A program made the translations under genes and the position numbers. Below, piece after piece: positions 33,262-36,523 of a stretch of 36,523 bases of DNA. The notes under the pieces are model-generated. The model ran no database searches, was not told the origin of the DNA, and worked only from the letters and a program-made list of their open reading frames with translations. The stretch spans positions 350,199-386,721 of the forward strand of contig NZ_JGYS01000001.1 of the NCBI RefSeq assembly GCF_000741175.1, read 5' to 3'. Within the stretch, counting starts at the first letter, position 1; every line of letters begins with the position of its first letter. This DNA comes from Bifidobacterium callitrichos DSM 23973. GTDB taxonomy: Bacteria > Actinomycetota > Actinomycetes > Actinomycetales > Bifidobacteriaceae.

Positions 33262-33302
33262 ACTGGACAACCCGACGCCCCATATGGCGGGGCTCTCTGA
33301 CG

Positions 33303-33470
33303 CTAGTCGAACACCACGGTCCAGTCGGGGTCGCGTCGGGCGGCGAAGCATATGGCGATCTGATCAGCGGTGTTCTTCGCCACGGCGAGTTCGGGCAGTT
33401 CGTCCTCGGCGAAGTACCCGGATTGGAGGGTCTCGATGTTCGGCTCGAAGTGTCCGCCCACGGCCCTCCC
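33303..33470 (-). pseudogene. C-terminal remnant of a NUDIX hydrolase
   Basis: About 55 codons reading GGHFEPNIET, YFAEDELPELAVAKNT, and FAARRDPDWTVVFD before the stop at 33303. This matches the C-terminal end of ADP-ribose pyrophosphatase-like NUDIX proteins with an N-terminal NUDIX_N region (..F..NIET, .F...ELP.L...K.T, DP.W...FD). The NUDIX box itself (GX5EX7REUXEEXGU) is absent; upstream the same frame enters the methyltransferase gene in an unrelated frame. There is no start codon context. A deletion removed the catalytic part. Confidence 0.7.
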
Positions 33471-33480
33471 CACTGTACCG

Positions 33481-34272
33481 CTATTTGACGGCCGTGAAGA
33501 AGAATCGCGGGAACGGGAAGATGATGCTGCCGTCGGACTGCGTGGGATACTCATTACGAACGCGGTCGAACACCAGCCGTTCGAAATCCGCCCGTTCGGC
33601 GCCGTCGGCGAGCGCCTGGAGGTAGGGGCGCAGTCCGGTGCCGCGGTACCAGTCCATGATGGCCTCATGCGAGGGCAGGGTGTGCATGTAGGTGGTCTTC
33701 CACATGCGGAACCGTACGGCGTGCGCGTGCAGGAGCTCCCAGTAGTCGGGCGGCGTGAGGTTGAAGAACTCGCGCTGCTGGGGCAGACGGTCGGCGTATC
33801 GGGGCGAGTGGACGAGTTCGGCGATGATCCGGTGGATGGGCTCCTCGTAGTTCATGGGCGTCTGCACGGCGAGCGTGCCGCCTTCGCGCAGCAGGCCGAG
33901 CAGGTTCGGGATGAGGTGCGGGTGGTCGGGCACCCATTGGATGCACGCGTTGGAGAAGACGACGTCGAAGTCGTGTGGCAGGGCGTCAAGTTGGCTCTTC
34001 TGCGAGACGTCGCACAGCGCGAAGTCGATGTCGGGGTGGGCGGCGCGCGCGGCGGCGATCATGTCGGGTGAGCTGTCAACGCCGAGGATGCGCGCATGCG
34101 GGTATCGTTCGCGCAGCACGGCGGTGCTGTTGCCCGGCCCGCAGCCGATGTCGAGCACGCGCATGATGGCGTCGGCGGCGGGCAGTTGGGCGGCGAGATC
34201 GCGCGACGGCTGCGTGCGTTCCGTGTTGAAGCGCAGGTACTGTTCGGAATCCCATGTGACCATGCGGTTCAT
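33481..34272 (-). CDS. tam: Trans-aconitate 2-methyltransferase-like enzyme
   Basis: A 263-residue SAM-dependent methyltransferase. Motif I is VLDIGCGPGNST (39-50), motif II around ILGVDSSPDMI, motif IV VVFSNACIQWVPDH; these, with TPMNYEEP, WKTTYMH.LPSHEAI.DW, and TGLRPYLQAL, match the Tam family closely along the full length. Tam methylates trans-aconitate, which inhibits aconitase, at the 6-position in E. coli. The real substrate here is unproven. The start MNRM or MVTW (34263) cannot be resolved; no clear ribosome site precedes either. The stop is next to the NUDIX remnant. Confidence 0.88.
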   Translation of the reverse strand: MNRMVTWDSEQYLRFNTERTQPSRDLAAQLPAADAIMRVLDIGCGPGNSTAVLRERYPHARILGVDSSPDMIAAARAAHPDIDFALCDVSQKSQLDALPHDFDVVFSNACIQWVPDHPHLIPNLLGLLREGGTLAVQTPMNYEEPIHRIIAELVHSPRYADRLPQQREFFNLTPPDYWELLHAHAVRFRMWKTTYMHTLPSHEAIMDWYRGTGLRPYLQALADGAERADFERLVFDRVRNEYPTQSDGSIIFPFPRFFFTAVK

Positions 34273-34363
34273 GGTAACGACGCGGCCCGGCAGCCGCTGT
34301 CCGTCGGTTGCATGGCGGAACGCGCTCGCCGCCGCCCGGCTTCGCGATCGGCTTCCGGCCCCT

Positions 34364-35260
34364 TCAGCCCTGGACGGGATCGGACGGCTTGCGTGCGGGT
34401 TTCGCGTTGAGGTACCAGTAGGCCAGTGCGACGAACAGGGAGCCGCCGAGGACGTTGCCCAGCGTGGCGGCGGACAGGTTGTACGCGATGGCTCCCACGT
34501 TCAATGCGCCCGCGCCGGCGGCACCGGCGCCGAACCCCATGAGCTTGGCCGCCAATCCCATGGGCAGGAAGAACATGTTGGCCACGCAGTGTTCGAAACC
34601 CATGGCCACGAAGCCCGCGATGGGCAACAGGATGCCCAGCACCTTGTCCGCCACGGACCGTGCGGCGAACCCGATGCGCACCGCCAGACACACGAGCACG
34701 TTGCACAGGATGCCGCGGACGAACAGCGTGCCCCATCCGGGCGTGACCTTCGCCGCGGCGGTCGCCACCGCGAGATCGCCCACCGCGCCGTCGGCGAGCC
34801 CCATCGTGCCGGCCAGGGCGACCAGCGACACCAACAGCAAGGCGCCGGCCAGATTGCCGAACCAGACGATGATCCAGTTGCGCAGCATCTGCCTGAGCGT
34901 GACCTTATGCGCGGCGAGGTCGGAGACCATCAGCGAGTTGCCGGTGAACAGCTCCGCCCCGCAGCACAGCACGAGCACGAGCCCCATGCAGAAGGCGAGT
35001 CCGCCCACGAACCGCTTCGGCCCCCATGTCATCGCCGGGTCGGCGGTGACGATCAGGAAGAACAACGCCCCGAAGCCGATGAACGCGCCCGCGAACATGG
35101 CCGAGACGAAGGCGCGCCGGCCGGTCAGCCGCGTCTTGGCGACGCCGGCGTCCTCCACCGCCTCCTCGGTCTCCACCGGGGTAAGCGCGTTGATGCTGAG
35201 TCGGGGCGCCGGCGACGCGGCCCGCCCCGGCCGCCCCGCACCCATCGTGTCCGTTCCCAT
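34364..35260 (-). CDS. Formate/nitrite transporter (FNT) family
   Basis: A 298-residue channel-like transporter for formate, nitrite or related anions. Residues 1-48 are an N-terminal cytoplasmic tail. Six helices follow; ELFTGNS (103-109) marks the first broken helix and the family's conserved loop. GFEHCVANMFFLPMG (221-235) contains the central His224, equivalent to the pore histidine of FocA. FNT members in bifidobacteria might export formate made by pyruvate formate lyase, but no pfl gene is adjacent. The ATG has an AGGAAGGA site. The ISL3 element ends 67 bases upstream, so its promoter is confined to that stretch or provided by the element. Confidence 0.92.
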   Translation of the reverse strand: MGTDTMGAGRPGRAASPAPRLSINALTPVETEEAVEDAGVAKTRLTGRRAFVSAMFAGAFIGFGALFFLIVTADPAMTWGPKRFVGGLAFCMGLVLVLCCGAELFTGNSLMVSDLAAHKVTLRQMLRNWIIVWFGNLAGALLLVSLVALAGTMGLADGAVGDLAVATAAAKVTPGWGTLFVRGILCNVLVCLAVRIGFAARSVADKVLGILLPIAGFVAMGFEHCVANMFFLPMGLAAKLMGFGAGAAGAGALNVGAIAYNLSAATLGNVLGGSLFVALAYWYLNAKPARKPSDPVQG

Positions 35261-35327
35261 CCGCACGTCCTTCCTCAGTTTCACGACTTGGGCCGATGCA
35301 CAGCCCGTAGCCCAGCTCCTTTTATTA

Positions 35328-36523
35328 GGCTCTTCGGGTGTTTGTGTGGGTGTGGATCACTGGTTTGGCCTACTGGTTATTGGCGTCCGGGGAGTTGTAG
35401 GTTGAGTCCGCCGCATTTGAGCATGACGAGGCCGATGAGGTTGTCGAGGTTGCGGTAGCCGTAGCCGATTTTGATGGTGGTCTTGATCTTGTTGTTCACG
35501 GCCTCTAGCCTGGCGTTGGACAGTCCTCTGCGGATGGTCGTGAGGATGTCGAAGTGGCGCCTGGCGATCTTCTCGCCGAGCTGGACGAATCCGGGGATGC
35601 CGGACAGGGACGCGTCCGCGGCCCATTGGCGCAGCAGGGGGTCGGCTTTGTCGGCGGTCTGTTTGAGGATCATGCGCAGGCGTTCCTTGAGCTTGTACGC
35701 CTCCCAGAGGGTCTCGTTGGTGTTGGCGATGCATTCCAGTTGGGCCTTCTGGCCGGCGGTCAGGTCGCCCTCGTTCTTCAGCAGCGCCCATCTGGCGCCC
35801 TTGACCGGGTCCTTCGCGCCCTTTTTGGCGACGCCTTTCTTCCGGGCCTCGCGCCATGCGGCGGTTCGTACCTTGTCGAGCGCGTCGGTCGCCCAGGACA
35901 CGATGTGGAACCCGTCGAGGATGCGTTCGGCCTGCGGGCACCAGCGGAACGCGCACTCGTCGATCCACCGGGCCCCGTCGCCGGTGACGACCCGGATGGA
36001 GGCGCGCTGCGCCTCGGTGAGCGTCTCGAAGAACAGGTCGAACACCTTCTCCCCGTGCCCCTCGTGCATCCATACGACCCTGCCGCGGTCGTGGTCGACG
36101 ACCACGGTCATGTACTTGTGGCCCTTGCGGTAGCTGGTCTCGTCCACGCCGATGGAACGCAGATGGTCGAACAGGCCCGCCCCCTGTTCGTCCCGCAGGT
36201 CGTCGGCGACCCTTTTGCACACGTGGCCCACGCTCTTCCAGTCGATGCGCATCAGCGCCGACACGGCGCTTCTGGGCGCGTGCACGCTCAACCACGCGAC
36301 CTGCTGCTCGAAGTCGCGCGTGTACGCGCTCTTCCTGCGCGCCCACGGCACCATCGCGACCGTCACCCCGTGCTCGCGGCACATGACGCGCCGGGGCGCG
36401 TACTCCAACAGGAGCCTGGCGCACCCGAGGTCGAGGTGGCGCCAGCGCCGCACGCCCAACCGGTCGTACGGCCGGCCGTGCCCGCCGCATCTGGCGCACC
36501 GGTCCATGTCGTCCGCGTACGGG
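35328..36523. mobile_element. ISL3-family insertion sequence (one end visible)
   Basis: The left end as drawn starts GGCTCTTCGGGTGTTTGTGT at 35328, resembling terminal inverted repeats of ISL3 elements. An ISL3-type transposase gene follows and runs off the right edge, so the other inverted repeat is not visible. The preceding TTTTATTA (35320-35327) is a candidate 8 bp target duplication. Confidence 0.85.
35377..36523 (-). CDS. ISL3-family transposase (partial, N-terminus outside window)
   Basis: At least 376 residues of an ISL3 transposase; the frame is still open at the right edge. An N-terminal zinc-ribbon-like CARCGG and CREHG are followed by a helix-turn-helix (MRIDWKSVGHVCKRV). The catalytic region has GVDETSYRKGHKYMTVVVDHD (first Asp), VTGDGARWID (second Asp) and, near the C-terminus, RRGLSNARLEAVNNKIKTTIK (Glu). 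The long insertion between second Asp and Glu is typical. All motifs look intact, so the element may be active. Confidence 0.95.
   Translation of the reverse strand, partial: PYADDMDRCARCGGHGRPYDRLGVRRWRHLDLGCARLLLEYAPRRVMCREHGVTVAMVPWARRKSAYTRDFEQQVAWLSVHAPRSAVSALMRIDWKSVGHVCKRVADDLRDEQGAGLFDHLRSIGVDETSYRKGHKYMTVVVDHDRGRVVWMHEGHGEKVFDLFFETLTEAQRASIRVVTGDGARWIDECAFRWCPQAERILDGFHIVSWATDALDKVRTAAWREARKKGVAKKGAKDPVKGARWALLKNEGDLTAGQKAQLECIANTNETLWEAYKLKERLRMILKQTADKADPLLRQWAADASLSGIPGFVQLGEKIARRHFDILTTIRRGLSNARLEAVNNKIKTTIKIGYGYRNLDNLIGLVMLKCGGLNLQLPGRQ

Noticed and set aside
33854..35458. Plus-strand open frame of 534 codons across tam and the FNT gene
   Set aside because: Antisense to two well-supported genes, low-complexity and without a known motif.
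1..36523. CRISPR arrays, tRNA or rRNA genes, phage attachment sites
   Set aside because: No regular repeat-spacer series, cloverleaf with GTTCRA arm, rRNA stretch or integrase was recognised by reading; a dedicated tRNA scan would settle it.

Overview
The window looks like a chromosomal segment of a Bifidobacterium. It is GC-rich, most genes have strong purine-rich Shine-Dalgarno sites, and it carries the actinobacterial markers rbpA, helY and a fused PafBC-type WYL regulator with no Tat genes beside it. The species assignment is inference from gene content. No tRNA, rRNA, CRISPR array or prophage was recognised.

Layout. 1-1700: a beta-glucoside-type PTS permease (cut by the window edge) and its BglG/LicT antiterminator; the antiterminator is preceded by an overlapping 28-codon leader ORF. 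1748-2700: a decayed unidentified gene and a repeat-rich upstream region. 2699-6900: small membrane and secreted functions (YccF, a small membrane protein, two DUF3592-like proteins, a poly-aspartate lipoprotein), two members of a small paralogous protein family and a frameshifted DUF1963/YwqG-like gene. 6930-8930: an AAA ATPase with a repeat-rich promoter, then a HAD phosphatase. 9000-14480: a core block with rbpA, helY, a one-helix membrane protein and a PafBC-like regulator. 14780-17100: the third small paralogue, a 61-residue ORF, an orphan binding protein and an unknown gene. 17100-20770: an FtsX-type ABC exporter with a divergent TetR regulator.

20770-29620 is accessory in character: TetR/MFS genes with an unusual 204 bp tail-to-tail overlap, SDR/TetR, a quinone-reductase-like flavoprotein, an overlapping DUF4160 gene pair, a chimeric MFS remnant, a thioredoxin-reductase-like flavoprotein that has lost one active-site cysteine, and a frameshifted AAA_14/DUF4143 ATPase behind a double dyad. 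29630-36523: cupin, TauE/SafE permease, MarR-MFS operon behind a 19 bp perfect inverted repeat, a NUDIX remnant, trans-aconitate methyltransferase, a formate/nitrite transporter, and an ISL3-family element running off the right edge.

Three signals seem least explained by known families. First, a dispersed three-member family of 84-92 residue proteins (3469-3723, 5540-5818, 14781-15041). Second, the bglG leader ORF, whose translation would open a hairpin that covers the bglG ribosome site. Third, the dyad arrays in front of the ATPase genes. Several genes are interrupted by single-base indels, so read-level confirmation matters for those calls.
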